64,000 nucleotides of DNA from Paracoccus hibiscisoli (GCF_005048265.1 NZ_SUNH01000011.1:83351-147350); one strand, 5' to 3'; counted from the stretch's first letter, positions 25,235 through 34,885 are shown. Program-made: numbers and translations. The notes: generated by a model not told the origin, from the sequence alone.

Positions 25235-26173
25235 ATGACCGACACGATCCCCTCTGGCCGGGCGCTGCCTGGATCGCCCGTCGTCCAGGGCCTGATCTGG
25301 ATGGGCCTCAGCATGGTCGCCTTCATCGCCATGTCCGTCGGCTCGCGAGAGATGGCCGGGACACTGTCGATCCGGCAGGTGCTGTTCTTTCGCGCGCTGG
25401 TGGGGCTGTTCGTCATTCTGGCGGTGGGGCGGGCGGTCTTTCCCGAAATCCGGCGCATGCGGGCGGTGCCGCTGCATCTGGCGCGCAACATAGTGCATTT
25501 CACCGCGCAGTATTTCTGGACCATCGGCATCGTGCTGCTGCCGCTGGCCTCGGTCTTTGCGCTGGAATTCACCATGCCCATCTGGGTGACGCTGTTTGCC
25601 TGGCTGCTGCTGCGCGAAAAGGTCAGCCGCCAGCGCATCCTGGCCACGGCGGGCGGGTTCCTAGGCGTTTTGGTCATCGTGCGCCCCGGCATCGGCATGA
25701 TCGATCCGGCGGCGGGGTTGGTGCTGATCGCCGCGGCGGGCTATGGGCTGTCGCTGATCATGGTCAAGCGGCTGACGGGGCACTGTTCGCCGGGCGCGAT
25801 CGTGGTCTGGATGATCCTGATCCAGCTGCCGCTTGGGCTGATCGCGGCGCTGACCGACTGGCGCCCGGTGCCGATGGCCGCGGTGCCCTGGATGGTGGTC
25901 GCAGGCATCGGCGCGCTGGCGGCGCATTTCTGCCAGGCACAGGCCCTGCGGCGGCTGGAGGCATCGGTCGTCATTCCCATCGACTTTCTGCGGGTGCCGA
26001 TGGCGGCGGTGGTGGGCTTTTACGCCTATGGCGAGGCGATCGACCTGTGGGTGTTCCTGGGCGGCGGCATCATCATCCTGTCGAACCTGCAGGCGGTCCT
26101 GGCCGAACGGCGCGGCAGGATCACCGGCGCCGCCGAGGTCGAACCCCTGGTCCGCCCCGACCCGCCGCGCTGA
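25235..26173 (+). CDS. EamA/DMT-family transporter
   Basis: This 312-residue protein has ten predicted membrane helices in two five-helix EamA repeats (about residues 15-150 and 160-295). The first ends in LPLASVFALEFTMPIWVTLFAWLLLRE and the second in VVIPIDFLRVPMAAVVG. DMT carriers export metabolites or amino acids; the substrate is not visible. AAGAGG precedes ATG 25235. It reads alone, between the beta-lactamase and the MoxR operon. Function beyond membrane export is unknown. Confidence 0.85.
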   Translation: MTDTIPSGRALPGSPVVQGLIWMGLSMVAFIAMSVGSREMAGTLSIRQVLFFRALVGLFVILAVGRAVFPEIRRMRAVPLHLARNIVHFTAQYFWTIGIVLLPLASVFALEFTMPIWVTLFAWLLLREKVSRQRILATAGGFLGVLVIVRPGIGMIDPAAGLVLIAAAGYGLSLIMVKRLTGHCSPGAIVVWMILIQLPLGLIAALTDWRPVPMAAVPWMVVAGIGALAAHFCQAQALRRLEASVVIPIDFLRVPMAAVVGFYAYGEAIDLWVFLGGGIIILSNLQAVLAERRGRITGAAEVEPLVRPDPPR

Positions 26174-26261
26174 CGCCCGACTTTGGTGGCAGGGCCGCGC
26201 GGCCCGGCTGGCCACGGCGGCGCCCGGGTTGCACGCTGCGCAGGCAAGCGGGGGTAGGGTC

Positions 26262-27230
26262 ATGGACGGTCATTCCGAGGTCGATGCGACGCGCGCCGGC
26301 GTCCTGGCCCTGGCGCAGGACGTGGCCGCCGGGCTGATCGGTCATGACAGCCTGGTCGAGCGCCTGCTGATCGCCTATCTGACCGGCGGCCATGTCCTGC
26401 TGGAGGGGCCGCCCGGCATCGCCAAGACCCGCGCGGTCAAGCAGCTGGCCGCCCGCCTGCCGGGCGGGCATGCGCGCATCCAGTGCACGCCCGACCTGCT
26501 GCCGTCAGATCTGACCGGCAGCCAGGTGTTCCGCCCCGAGACCGGTCGCTTTGACTTTCTGCCCGGCCCGGTCTTTCACAACATCGTCCTGGTGGACGAG
26601 ATCAACCGCGCCCCCCCAAAGGTGCAATCCGCCCTGCTGGAGGCGATGGCCGAGGGGCAGGTGACCACCGGGGGCGTGACCCGCCCGCTGCCGGACCCGT
26701 TCATGGTCGTGGCCACCCAGAACCCGATCGAGCACGAGGGCACCTTTCCGCTGCCCGAGGCGCAGATGGACCGGTTCCTGCTGCACCTGCGGCTGGACCT
26801 GCCGGGGGCCGACCACGAACGCGCCATCCTGGATCTGGTCGAGGCCGAGGGTCGCGCGGCCCCCCCGACACTCCGGTCGCGCATCGACGCGGCCGGTCTG
26901 GCCGAGGCCCGCGCCGGGGTGGCGGGGGTGACGCTGGCACCGGTGCTCAAGGATTTCATCATCCGGCTGGTCATGGCCACGCGGCCCGGCGGCGTGCTGG
27001 CGGGGGCGGTCGATCATGCCGTGTCCCCGCGCGGCACGCTGGCGCTGGCGGGGGCGGTGCGGGCGCGGGCATGGCTGAGGGGCCGCGATCACGGCCTGCC
27101 CGAGGATGTCCAGGCGCTGGCCCCCGACGCCCTGGCGCATCGGCTGGTCCCCAGCTGGAAGGCGGTGGGCGAGGGTCGCGACGGCCGCCGCCTGATTGCC
27201 GAGGCGCTGGAGGAGATCAGCCCGTGGTAG
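26262..27230 (+). CDS. moxR: MoxR-family AAA+ ATPase
   Basis: This 322-residue ATPase has Walker A GPPGIAKTRA (near residue 47), Walker B IVLVDEINRAPPKVQSALLEAM and sensor 1 in MVVATQNPIEHEGTFPLPEAQMDRF, all MoxR hallmarks. MoxR proteins act as chaperones that load cofactors or metals with VWA partners. It heads a seven-gene chain (MoxR, DUF58, DUF4381, two VWA proteins, a TPR-type protein, a BatD-like protein), most of which overlap by a few bases. The target complex is not in the window. ATG 26262 follows GGGGTAGGG. Confidence 0.93.
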   Translation: MDGHSEVDATRAGVLALAQDVAAGLIGHDSLVERLLIAYLTGGHVLLEGPPGIAKTRAVKQLAARLPGGHARIQCTPDLLPSDLTGSQVFRPETGRFDFLPGPVFHNIVLVDEINRAPPKVQSALLEAMAEGQVTTGGVTRPLPDPFMVVATQNPIEHEGTFPLPEAQMDRFLLHLRLDLPGADHERAILDLVEAEGRAAPPTLRSRIDAAGLAEARAGVAGVTLAPVLKDFIIRLVMATRPGGVLAGAVDHAVSPRGTLALAGAVRARAWLRGRDHGLPEDVQALAPDALAHRLVPSWKAVGEGRDGRRLIAEALEEISPW

Positions 27231-28048
27231 CCGCCTGGCAATCCGCCCCCGGCATCGCCCTGACGCTGGAGGCGCTGCTGGATCAGCGGGCGCCGCGCGG
27301 GACCGTGGTGCGGCCCGCGGCGCGTCGGGCGGGGGTCCGGGCCTCGCGCCATGCGGGCAGCGGCATGGACCTGCGCGAGATCCGCGCCTATGTCGCGGGC
27401 GACGATCCGCGTCGGCTGGACCCTTCGGCCACGGCGCGCACGGGCGTGCCGCATATCCGCGCCCTGCACGAGGATCGCGACGACATCACCCTGCTGATCG
27501 CCGATCTGCGCCGTCCGATGCTGTGGGGGACCGGCACGGCCCTGCGGTCGGTGTGCGGCGCGCTGCATCTGGCGGCGCTTGGCTGGCAGGCGATCGCGCG
27601 GCAGGGGGCGGTGGGCCTGGTCACCGCCTGTGGGTCAGGCTCGCACCTGCTGCCCCCGGCTGCGGGCGAGGGACAGATGCTGACCCTGTGCCGCATGCTG
27701 GCCGACCGCCATGCAGGCGCGCTTGCGGGCGGCGCCCAGACCGCAACCCTGACCGAAGCCCTGTCCCTGGCTGCCCGCGCAGCGCCATCCGGCGCGCATG
27801 TGATCCTGGCCACCGCCCCCGATGGCTGGCTGGGCGCCGAGGCCGCGCTGACCCGCCTGGCCCGCGGCCGACGGCTGGAGGTCGCGCTGATCCTCGACCC
27901 GCTGGAGCTGGCGCCGCCGCCCCGCGCGATGCCCGTCCGGCAGGGCGCGACTGCGCGGATGCTGCGCCTGTCGCCGGTCGATCTGGACGCCCAGACCGAC
28001 CGCCTGACCGCCATGGGGGCCGCTGCGATGCGGGTCGCGCCGTCATGA
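27224..28048 (+). CDS. DUF58 domain protein of the MoxR/Bat operon
   Basis: This 274-residue protein starts at GTG 27224, which overlaps the moxR stop by 7 bases and has GGAGGAGAT before it. The DUF58 signature appears as DLREIRAYVAGDDPRRLD followed by PSATART. The usual Asp-Trp of the motif is Asp-Pro here. A degenerate VWA-like fold follows (LLIADLRRPML, HVILATAPDGW). DUF58 proteins pair with MoxR and VWA proteins in complex maturation or stress tolerance. Molecular function is unknown. Confidence 0.85.
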   Translation: MVAAWQSAPGIALTLEALLDQRAPRGTVVRPAARRAGVRASRHAGSGMDLREIRAYVAGDDPRRLDPSATARTGVPHIRALHEDRDDITLLIADLRRPMLWGTGTALRSVCGALHLAALGWQAIARQGAVGLVTACGSGSHLLPPAAGEGQMLTLCRMLADRHAGALAGGAQTATLTEALSLAARAAPSGAHVILATAPDGWLGAEAALTRLARGRRLEVALILDPLELAPPPRAMPVRQGATARMLRLSPVDLDAQTDRLTAMGAAAMRVAPS

Positions 28049-28392
28049 CGCATGAGCAGATGCTGGCCGCGCTGTCCCCGGTGCGCCTGCCCGCGGCCCT
28101 GACCGCCCTGTCCTGGTCCGAAACGCTGGCCCTGCTGTCCTTGGGCCTGATTGCCGGGGGGGTGCTGGGGGCCGCGCTGCTGCCCCTGACCCGCCGCCGG
28201 GGGCCGCGCGCGCGCCCGGACGACCCGCACGCGCTGCCGGTCCCGGAACGCCTGCTGGTCCTGTCGCGGCGGTTGGGGCATCTGCCGACAGCGCTGCGCG
28301 CCGCCGCCTATGGCGCGGCCCCGCCGCCGTCCGACCACGCGATCAAGGCCATCGCCCGCCGCGCCCGCCTGCGCCGCCCGTGGCGCAGATGA
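28045..28392 (+). CDS. DUF4381-like small membrane protein
   Basis: This 115-residue protein has one membrane segment (about 28-50, LALLSLGLIAGGVLGAALL) between a short N-terminal part and a basic cytoplasmic tail (RRRGPRARPDD, RRARLRRPWRR). Position between DUF58 and the first VWA gene is where DUF4381 members normally occur in Bat operons. It overlaps both neighbours by 4 bases. Homology is judged mainly from position and topology. Confidence 0.65.
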   Translation: MTHEQMLAALSPVRLPAALTALSWSETLALLSLGLIAGGVLGAALLPLTRRRGPRARPDDPHALPVPERLLVLSRRLGHLPTALRAAAYGAAPPPSDHAIKAIARRARLRRPWRR

Positions 28393-29330
28393 GCCTGGCC
28401 GCGCCTTGGGTGTTGGCGCTGCTGCCGCTGCCCTTGCTGATCCGGTGGTTGCTGCCGCCGCTGGTCCGCCCCCGCGCGGCGCTGGAGGTGCCGGGGTTTC
28501 TGCTGGCCCATGCCGCCCCCGGCACGGCACCGGGCATCAGCCGCGCGCCCCGGCTGGCGGCGCTGGCCTGGCTGCTGCTGGTCGTGGCGCTGGCCGGTCC
28601 GCAGGTGCAGCGCCAGGCCCAGGTCATTCCCGCCAGCGGGCGCGACATCGTTCTGGCGCTGGACCTGTCGGGCAGCATGGAGCAGGCGGATTTCACCCTG
28701 GACGGCCAGCCCGTCAGCCGCCTGGATGCCGTCAAGCGCACCGCGCAGGCCTTTGTTCGGGGGCGGACGGGCGACCGGATCGGGCTGGTCATCTTTGGCG
28801 GGCGCGCCTATGTCGCGGCGCCGCTGACCTTTGATCTGGACGCCGTGGCGCAGGCCATCGACGAGGCGCAGATCGGCATCTCGGGGCGCGGGACGGCCAT
28901 CGCGGACGGGCTGGGGCTGGCCATCCGCCGTCTGCAGGCCAGCGATGCGCCGGGCCGGGTCGTGGTGCTGCTGTCGGATGGGGTGGACACCTCGGGCAGC
29001 GTGCCGGCGGTCGATGCCGCGCGGCTGGCGGCGTCCCACGGGCTGCGCATCCACACCGTCGCCCTGGGCCCTGACGACCTTGAGACCCGCCCCGCCGCCC
29101 GCGATGCGGTCGATGTGGCGACCCTGCGGGCGGTGGCCGAAACGGCGGGCGGGGCGCTGTTTCGCGTCCGCGACACCGCCGATCTGACCGCCATGGCCGA
29201 GGCGCTGGACCGGCTGGAACCCAGCCCCGGCGAACAGCCCCCGCTGCGCTATTGGCGGTCGCTGTGGGTCTGGCCCGCCATGCTGTGCGCTGCCTGCCTG
29301 GTGCTGGCCGCGATCCGGAGGCCGGAATGA
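28389..29330 (+). CDS. batA: VWA-domain membrane protein BatA-like
   Basis: This 313-residue protein has two N-terminal helices, a VWA domain (about 85-270) with an intact MIDAS (DLSGSMEQ near residue 97, GRGTAIADGLG and LLSDGVDTSG) and a C-terminal helix. This is the BatA layout. The metal site should bind a ligand on the periplasmic face and partner with MoxR. ATG 28389 overlaps the DUF4381 stop; GTG 28380 is an alternative. Confidence 0.88.
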   Translation: MSLAAPWVLALLPLPLLIRWLLPPLVRPRAALEVPGFLLAHAAPGTAPGISRAPRLAALAWLLLVVALAGPQVQRQAQVIPASGRDIVLALDLSGSMEQADFTLDGQPVSRLDAVKRTAQAFVRGRTGDRIGLVIFGGRAYVAAPLTFDLDAVAQAIDEAQIGISGRGTAIADGLGLAIRRLQASDAPGRVVVLLSDGVDTSGSVPAVDAARLAASHGLRIHTVALGPDDLETRPAARDAVDVATLRAVAETAGGALFRVRDTADLTAMAEALDRLEPSPGEQPPLRYWRSLWVWPAMLCAACLVLAAIRRPE

Positions 29331-30229
29331 CCGGCGCGCTGCTGCTGCGCCCCTGGTGGCTGGCGGCGCTGTTGCCGCTGCTGGCGCTGGCCTGGTGGCT
29401 GGACCGGCGTGGGCCGTCCGCCGGGGGGTGGGAACAGGTGATGCCGCCGCAGATGCTGGCCGCGATGCGGGCGCTTGGCGTGCTGGGCGGCGGGCCGGGG
29501 CGGTGGGCGGCGATGCGGCCCCTGGGGGCGGCGGCGCTGTTGGTGCTGGGCCTGTCGGGGCCCGCCCTGCCGCGTGCCGATGCGCCGGTGCTGCGGCGGA
29601 CCGACAGCGTGCTGATCGCCATCGACATGTCGCCCTCGGTCGCGCGCGGCCCTGCGCTGGCGCAGGCGCAGCAGGTCGCCGCCGCGCTGCTGCAGGGGTT
29701 GGCCGGGCGGCCCGTGGGCCTGATCCTCTATTCCGGAGAGGCCTATGCGGCCTCGGCCCCGACCACCGATCCCCGGACCCTGCAGACGCTGATCGCGGTG
29801 CTGGACCGCGACACGGTGCCCGGCCATGGCAGCCGCCCCGCCGCCGCCATCGGCCTGGCCGCGCGCATGCTGAGCGATGCGGGGCAGGCCGATCTGGTGC
29901 TGATCTCGGACGGGGGCGGCGTCGATGCGCAGGCCGTGGCCGAGGCCGGGCGCCTGGCCGCCGCTGGCGCGCGCCTGTGGACGGTGCGCATCGACGGCGC
30001 GGCGCCCCAGGCCCCGCAGCCCCCGGCCGATGCGCTGGACCGTCTGACCGGCGCGGGCGGGCAGGCGCTGCGGGCCGCCGATGTCGACGGGCTGGCCGCC
30101 CGGCTGGACCGGGGCGGCGACCGGCGGCGCGACCCGGCGCTGAGCGCGCTTGGCTATCGCGATCTGGGGCCGTTCCTGGCGGCCTTGGCGGCGCTGCCGC
30201 TGCTGCAGATGCTGCGGCGGCGGGCATGA
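29327..30229 (+). CDS. batB: VWA-domain membrane protein BatB-like
   Basis: This 300-residue protein has the same layout as its upstream neighbour: N-terminal helices, a VWA domain starting SVLIAIDMSPSVARG, LVLISDGGGVDAQAVAE later, and a C-terminal helix. The DxSxS part of the MIDAS is kept (DMSPS). It lies head-to-tail with batA through an ATGA overlap. BatA and BatB are thought to form a membrane pair. Confidence 0.85.
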   Translation: MTGALLLRPWWLAALLPLLALAWWLDRRGPSAGGWEQVMPPQMLAAMRALGVLGGGPGRWAAMRPLGAAALLVLGLSGPALPRADAPVLRRTDSVLIAIDMSPSVARGPALAQAQQVAAALLQGLAGRPVGLILYSGEAYAASAPTTDPRTLQTLIAVLDRDTVPGHGSRPAAAIGLAARMLSDAGQADLVLISDGGGVDAQAVAEAGRLAAAGARLWTVRIDGAAPQAPQPPADALDRLTGAGGQALRAADVDGLAARLDRGGDRRRDPALSALGYRDLGPFLAALAALPLLQMLRRRA

Positions 30230-30843
30230 GGGCGGTCGTGGCCCTGCTGGCCCTGGGCGCCCTGGGCCTGTCGCTGGCCGGGCCCACGGCGCTTGGCACG
30301 CTGGCGCTGCGGCTTGGATGGGACGGCGCGGCGCTGGCGCTGCTGGACGATCCAGGCGCGCGGGGCGTGGCCCTGTTCCGGCGGGGCGATCATGCGCAGG
30401 CCGATGCCGCCTTTGCCCGCGCAGGCCGGTCCCAGACCTATAACCGGGCGCTGTCGCTGGCGGCGACGGCGGACTACCCGCTGTCAGTGGCCTATTTCGA
30501 CGCCGTCCTGTTCGCCAACCCCGCTGACGAACAGGCCCGCGCCAGCCGCGATCTGGTTGCCGCGATGTATCCGCCGCAGCAGGGCGACAGCATCGCGCCA
30601 GGGCGCATCGCGGGCCATGGCGGCCGTCCCGCGCCCGACCAGATGATCGCCGCCGCGCTGAGCGAGGCCGCCGCCGACAGCTGGCGCCGCCCTCTTGAGG
30701 CGCGGGGCATGGCCGCCAGCGACGCCTGGCTGGAGACGATCACCGACGATCCGGGCGAATTTCTGGCGCTGCGCCTGCGCGCCGAACACGACCGGCGCGC
30801 CGGGATGGGCCTGATCCGGCCCGAGGCAGGCGATCCGTGGTGA
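30226..30843 (+). CDS. batC: BatC-like TPR-type protein
   Basis: This 205-residue protein has an N-terminal hydrophobic segment (VVALLALGALGLSLAGP). A repeat-like helical region follows (VALFRRGDHAQADAAFARAG, SQTYNRALSLAATADYPLSVAYFDAVL), resembling TPR units of BatC/BatE. It bridges batB and the BatD-like gene with overlaps of 4 and 7 bases. The role is probably scaffolding of the Bat membrane complex. Family assignment rests on repeats and position. Confidence 0.7.
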   Translation: MRAVVALLALGALGLSLAGPTALGTLALRLGWDGAALALLDDPGARGVALFRRGDHAQADAAFARAGRSQTYNRALSLAATADYPLSVAYFDAVLFANPADEQARASRDLVAAMYPPQQGDSIAPGRIAGHGGRPAPDQMIAAALSEAAADSWRRPLEARGMAASDAWLETITDDPGEFLALRLRAEHDRRAGMGLIRPEAGDPW

Positions 30844-31988
30844 TCCGCGCGATCCTGCTGCTGCTGATGCTGGCCGCGCCGCTGCGCGCCCAGACCCCGC
30901 TGGCCCCCGGAGAGGCGCGGCTGCTGATCCTGCACGATCACGCCAACCCCGTCGTGGCCGAGATGGTCCGCCTGACCCTGCGCGGCGAATACGACCTGAC
31001 CGTGTCGCTGGAAAGCCTGACCTTTCCCGCCTCGGACGCCTATGACTGGGTGCAGATCGACCGCGACCGCTGGTTTCAGGAGCGGATCGGCGGGCGGATG
31101 ATCCAGATCTTTGAACGCGACATCGCGCTGTTCCCCCGGCAGGCCGGCGATCTGTCCATCGGGCCGCTGGTCCATGATCTGACCCACATCACCCGTGCCG
31201 GTCTGCGCGAACCCCGCGCGGTGCGGTCTGGCGTGGCGCGTCTGGCGGTCAAGCCCTTTCCCCATGCGGCCCGGCCGCTGACGGCGCGGACGCTGGTCCT
31301 GACCGACGATCTGTCCGCGCCCCCCGGCCGTCTGGCGCAGGACGACATCCTGACCCGCCGCGTCACCATCGAGGCCTTGGGCGCGATGGCCCATCACCTG
31401 CCCCCCCGCCCCGAGATCGCGCAGCCCTGGCTGATCAGCTTTACCCTGCCCGAGACGCGCGAGACGATCCCCACGCCCGACGGCCCCGTGGCCCGCGTGG
31501 TCTGGGAATGGCAGATGCGTCCCCGCACCGGAGAGCCGGGCGTTCTGCCCGCGATCCCCTTTGCCTGGCTGGACACCGACACCCGCCGGATCGAGGTCGC
31601 GGCGATGAAGCCCATTCCCTTCGGCTTTGCGGGCTTTACGGCGTCGTCGGGGGCCGCCTTGGGCGCGGTTCCGGCATGGCGGATGGTCGCCGTGGCGGGG
31701 CTGGGCGCGCTGATCGGGCTGGCGGCGGTGCTGCGGGGCAGGCTGCCTGCGGGTCTGCGCGCGTGGCGGCGCGGTCCCCATGCGGCGGCGATGCGCCGGG
31801 CGGCGGGGCAGGGCGACCTGACGGCCCTGCGCGCGGCGGCGGCGGCGCATCTGGCCTGGCGGGGCCGCACCGGGCCGCGCCATCGCGCCCTGCTGGCGGC
31901 GCTGGACCGGCGTCTTTATGCGCCCGCGGACGGGTTGGGTTTCGATGCGCAGGGCTGGCTGCGGGCGTGGTGGCGCGCGCGGGGCTGA
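30837..31988 (+). CDS. batD: BatD-like membrane protein
   Basis: This 383-residue protein has an N-terminal signal or anchor (ILLLLMLAAPLRAQ), a long beta-rich extracytoplasmic part and one late membrane helix (about 281-304, AWRMVAVAGLGALIGLAAVL) before a basic cytoplasmic tail. This is the BatD/oxygen-tolerance layout, although sequence similarity in this family is low. Start is GTG 30837, overlapping batC by 7 bases. It is the last gene of the MoxR/Bat chain. In other bacteria such operons aid aerotolerance or envelope stress resistance. Confidence 0.7.
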   Translation: MVIRAILLLLMLAAPLRAQTPLAPGEARLLILHDHANPVVAEMVRLTLRGEYDLTVSLESLTFPASDAYDWVQIDRDRWFQERIGGRMIQIFERDIALFPRQAGDLSIGPLVHDLTHITRAGLREPRAVRSGVARLAVKPFPHAARPLTARTLVLTDDLSAPPGRLAQDDILTRRVTIEALGAMAHHLPPRPEIAQPWLISFTLPETRETIPTPDGPVARVVWEWQMRPRTGEPGVLPAIPFAWLDTDTRRIEVAAMKPIPFGFAGFTASSGAALGAVPAWRMVAVAGLGALIGLAAVLRGRLPAGLRAWRRGPHAAAMRRAAGQGDLTALRAAAAAHLAWRGRTGPRHRALLAALDRRLYAPADGLGFDAQGWLRAWWRARG

Positions 31989-32059
31989 CACGGGCCAGCA
32001 GGGAACAGATCGCGCGGACGGCGCCTTTTGTCACGACATCACAGAAAGGCGACCCCAGC

Positions 32060-32857
32060 ATGAGCGACCAGGCAGTGGCCCCCGACCCCCCCGATCTGAC
32101 CCGCACCGTCTTTGAAGCCGTGACCGAAAAGGCCCAGCAGCCGCTGCGCCCGATGATCATCCTGGGCCTGCTGGCGGGGATCTATGTCGGGCTGGGCGGG
32201 CTGTTCGCGACGGTGGCCCTGGCCGGGGCGGAGGACATGCCCTTTGGCGCAGGGCAGGTGCTGGCGGGGGTCGTGTTCTCTCTGGGGCTGGCGCTGGTGC
32301 TGATCGCGGGGTCCGAGCTGTTCACCGGCAACACGCTGATGCTGGGCCCGGTCACGGCGGGGCAGCTGCCCGGCGGCACGGCGGCGCGTGCCCTGTCTGT
32401 GGTCTATCTGGCGAATTTCGCGGGCTCGCTGTGCCTGGCGGTGCTGGTGCTGCTGGCCGGCGTGCATCAGGGCGGCGACGGCGCCGTCGGTCGCGCCGCG
32501 CTGGATCTGGGGGTCACCAAGACCGACAAGTCCTTTGTCGCGCTGCTGGCCAGCGGGGTGCTGGCCAACATGCTGGTCTGTCTGGCCGTCTGGATGGCCC
32601 ATGCGGGCCACACCGTGACGCAGAAAATCGCCGGCCTGATGCTGCCCATCGCGGCCTTTGTGGCCGCGGGGTTGGAGCATTCGGTCGCGAACATGTATCT
32701 GCTGCCCTATGCCTATATGCTGCAATTCGTCATGGACCAGCCTGCGGTGATCGGCCTGGGCGGCGTGCTGCGCAACATCGTGGCGGCGACCCTGGGCAAC
32801 CTGATCGGCGGCGGCTTCGTCGCCATCGCCTATGGCGCGGTGCATATCAAGCGATAG
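32060..32857 (+). CDS. Formate/nitrite channel family protein (FNT)
   Basis: This 265-residue membrane protein has six helices. FNT marks are IAGSELFTGNTLMLGP (the slit region), NFAGSLCLAVLVL, ASGVLANMLVCLAVWMAHAG and AAGLEHSVANMYLLP. The last contains the central histidine of FocA-like pores. Such channels move formate, nitrite or other small acids. No formate or nitrite enzymes adjoin it; acetate-producing AckA-PduL lies 8 kb away. Start ATG 32060 is preceded by GAAAGG. It is convergent with the MscS gene (24-base gap). Confidence 0.9.
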   Translation: MSDQAVAPDPPDLTRTVFEAVTEKAQQPLRPMIILGLLAGIYVGLGGLFATVALAGAEDMPFGAGQVLAGVVFSLGLALVLIAGSELFTGNTLMLGPVTAGQLPGGTAARALSVVYLANFAGSLCLAVLVLLAGVHQGGDGAVGRAALDLGVTKTDKSFVALLASGVLANMLVCLAVWMAHAGHTVTQKIAGLMLPIAAFVAAGLEHSVANMYLLPYAYMLQFVMDQPAVIGLGGVLRNIVAATLGNLIGGGFVAIAYGAVHIKR

Positions 32858-32880
32858 GACCGCACGCCCCGGCGCCCGCA

Positions 32881-33918
32881 TCAGGCGGGGGCCGCGACCT
32901 CGACCGCGTTGCGGGTGCGGGGCAGGGCGTGGGGCTGTTCGCGTTGCAGATAGTCCAGCAGCGCCTCGCGGATATGGCAGCGCAGATCAAAGGCGCGGCC
33001 CGCGTTCGTGGCATCGGCCAGGATGCGGATCTCGGCCTCGCGTTCGCGAAAATCGGTGACCTGCAGGGCAAAGACATCGCCCTTCCACAGCGGCGATGCG
33101 CGGACCACGCGTTCGGCCTCGGCACGCAGGGCGGTCGTGTCCACCGCGAAATCGACATAGAGCAGCACCACCCCGATCAGGGTCGCATCATTGCGCGTCC
33201 AGTTCTGGAAGGGCTGCTCCATGAAATAGTTCAGCGGCACGATCATGCGCCGCCGGTCCCAGATGCGGACGACGACATAGGTCGCGGTGATCTCCTCGAT
33301 ATTGCCCCATTCGCCCTCGACGATCACGGCGTCGTCGATGCGGATGGGCTGGGTCAGCGCCAGCTGCAGCCCGGCAAAGACGTTGCGCAGCACCGGCTGC
33401 AGCGCAAAGCCCACGACAATGCCCGCAGCCCCCGCCGAGGCCAACAGGCTGACGCCGTATTGGCGCACCCCTTCGATGGTCATCAGCGCGGCGCTGACGC
33501 CGATGACGACGATTACCGTGGTGCCGACGCGCTGCAGGATGCGGGCCTGGGTGACATGCTTGCGCGCCAGCAGGTTGTCCTCGACGTCGATGCGGAACCG
33601 GCGCAGGTGCAACTGCATCCAGATCTCCAGCGCGGTCCTCAGCACCCAGGTCGTACAGGCGATGAAGGCGATCAGCAGCAGATGGCGCAGCACGCGCCCC
33701 TCCTCCCAGGGCAGGGGCACGGTGTTGGCGGCAAAGGACGCCGCCATGATCATCAGCTGAAGCTGCACCGGCCCGCGCGTGCGCGCCAGCAGCGGCCGCC
33801 AGAAGACCGTGTCGCGCACCAGCCGGGTCAGGGCTAGGCGATAGATGACAAAGCAGGCGACCCAGGAAAAGGCCAAGGCCAGCAGAAAGATGGCGGTCGT
33901 TTGGGTCCAGGGGGGCAT
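32881..33918 (-). CDS. MscS-family mechanosensitive channel
   Basis: This 345-residue channel has about four N-terminal helices. The MscS pore-lining helix and beta domain follow: SLLASAGAAGIVVGFALQPV, then VFAGLQLALTQPIRIDDAVIVEG and MIVPLNYFMEQPFQNW. These open under membrane tension to release solutes. The start MPPWTQTTAIF at 33918 is chosen where the hydrophobic region begins; codons upstream are low-complexity. The 202 bases between its start and the DUF1007 gene hold its promoter region, in which no clear motif was found. Confidence 0.9.
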   Translation of the reverse strand: MPPWTQTTAIFLLALAFSWVACFVIYRLALTRLVRDTVFWRPLLARTRGPVQLQLMIMAASFAANTVPLPWEEGRVLRHLLLIAFIACTTWVLRTALEIWMQLHLRRFRIDVEDNLLARKHVTQARILQRVGTTVIVVIGVSAALMTIEGVRQYGVSLLASAGAAGIVVGFALQPVLRNVFAGLQLALTQPIRIDDAVIVEGEWGNIEEITATYVVVRIWDRRRMIVPLNYFMEQPFQNWTRNDATLIGVVLLYVDFAVDTTALRAEAERVVRASPLWKGDVFALQVTDFREREAEIRILADATNAGRAFDLRCHIREALLDYLQREQPHALPRTRNAVEVAAPA

Positions 33919-34120
33919 CGTGTCTCCGAACGCGGCGACCGCGCGGGGGCAGCCGGGGGGAACAGGCATGCGCCACGCCCGGACAGGCGGTGGAACCGGA
34001 CAGGCGTGGCGGTCGGATGGGCGGGCACGGGGCCTGCACCACGGGGCCAACGGCGCAGGCGGGCGGTTGTTCCGCAAACCGCGCCCGGTCGGATCGTCCT
34101 GCCCGGATCGCAGGCAGGCG

Positions 34121-34765
34121 TCAGCCCGCGCAGCGGACCCGGATGCTGTCGTCGCTGAAGGCGCCGAAATCGATCTGGACATCGCCCGGCGCGGTGCGGC
34201 GCATTTCGCGGGCCAGGGCCGCGCGCAGGGCGCCGTTGCCGGTGTCGCCCGGTGCCTCGGTGCCCTGCAGGGCGGCGGTGCATCCGGCGCGGCCTTGGAT
34301 GACCACCTGGGACGGCATGGAAAAGGCCACGTAATAGGTCGGGTCGAACACCCGGATCGTCACCGGAACCGCCCCCGCCACCGGAGTGGTCAGGCTGTGC
34401 AGGCGGCGCGACACGATGCGGTCGCCCTCCAGCCCCATGGCGATGGGGCGGGGGGGCAGGGTGGGCACCGATCCGCCCGCCGCCGTGACGGCCAGCACGC
34501 CCCCCGCGACCGGGTCCCACGCGGCATCCTGGCGCTGCAGGCGGGACAGCTGATCGGCGGCAAAGCCGCCCGGTCCGGGCGTTCCGACCTCGGACAGCAT
34601 CAGCAGGGAATACAGCTCGTCATAGGCCCAGCTTTCCTCGATGGCGGTCAGCCGCCCCTGGGCGTCATAGCGCAGCGTCAGCGCGGCATCGATGAACACA
34701 TGCGGATGCGCGGCCGCCGCGCAGGGCAGCAGAAGGGCCAGAAGGGCAAGGCGGATCGACGGCAT
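34121..34765 (-). CDS. DUF1007 family secreted protein
   Basis: This 214-residue protein starts with a signal peptide (IRLALLALLLPCAAA, cleaved before HPHVFIDA). The HPHVFID start of the mature part and the LTAIEESWAYDELYSLLM segment are DUF1007 signatures. Members often sit beside nickel/cobalt efflux genes of the RcnA/NicO type and may bind metal through the N-terminal histidines. No such transporter is adjacent here. ATG 34765 is used rather than an upstream TTG, because the signal peptide starts there. Confidence 0.78.
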   Translation of the reverse strand: MPSIRLALLALLLPCAAAAHPHVFIDAALTLRYDAQGRLTAIEESWAYDELYSLLMLSEVGTPGPGGFAADQLSRLQRQDAAWDPVAGGVLAVTAAGGSVPTLPPRPIAMGLEGDRIVSRRLHSLTTPVAGAVPVTIRVFDPTYYVAFSMPSQVVIQGRAGCTAALQGTEAPGDTGNGALRAALAREMRRTAPGDVQIDFGAFSDDSIRVRCAG

Positions 34766-34885
34766 GGGCGGCCCTTTCTGGCGGGGATGGTCGCGGCCAG
34801 CATAGACCGGCGGGCGGGGCCGGGGCAAATCACCCTGCCATCAGCCGGGCGGTGGCACGGCCCGGTGGGGCAGAAAAGCCGCTCG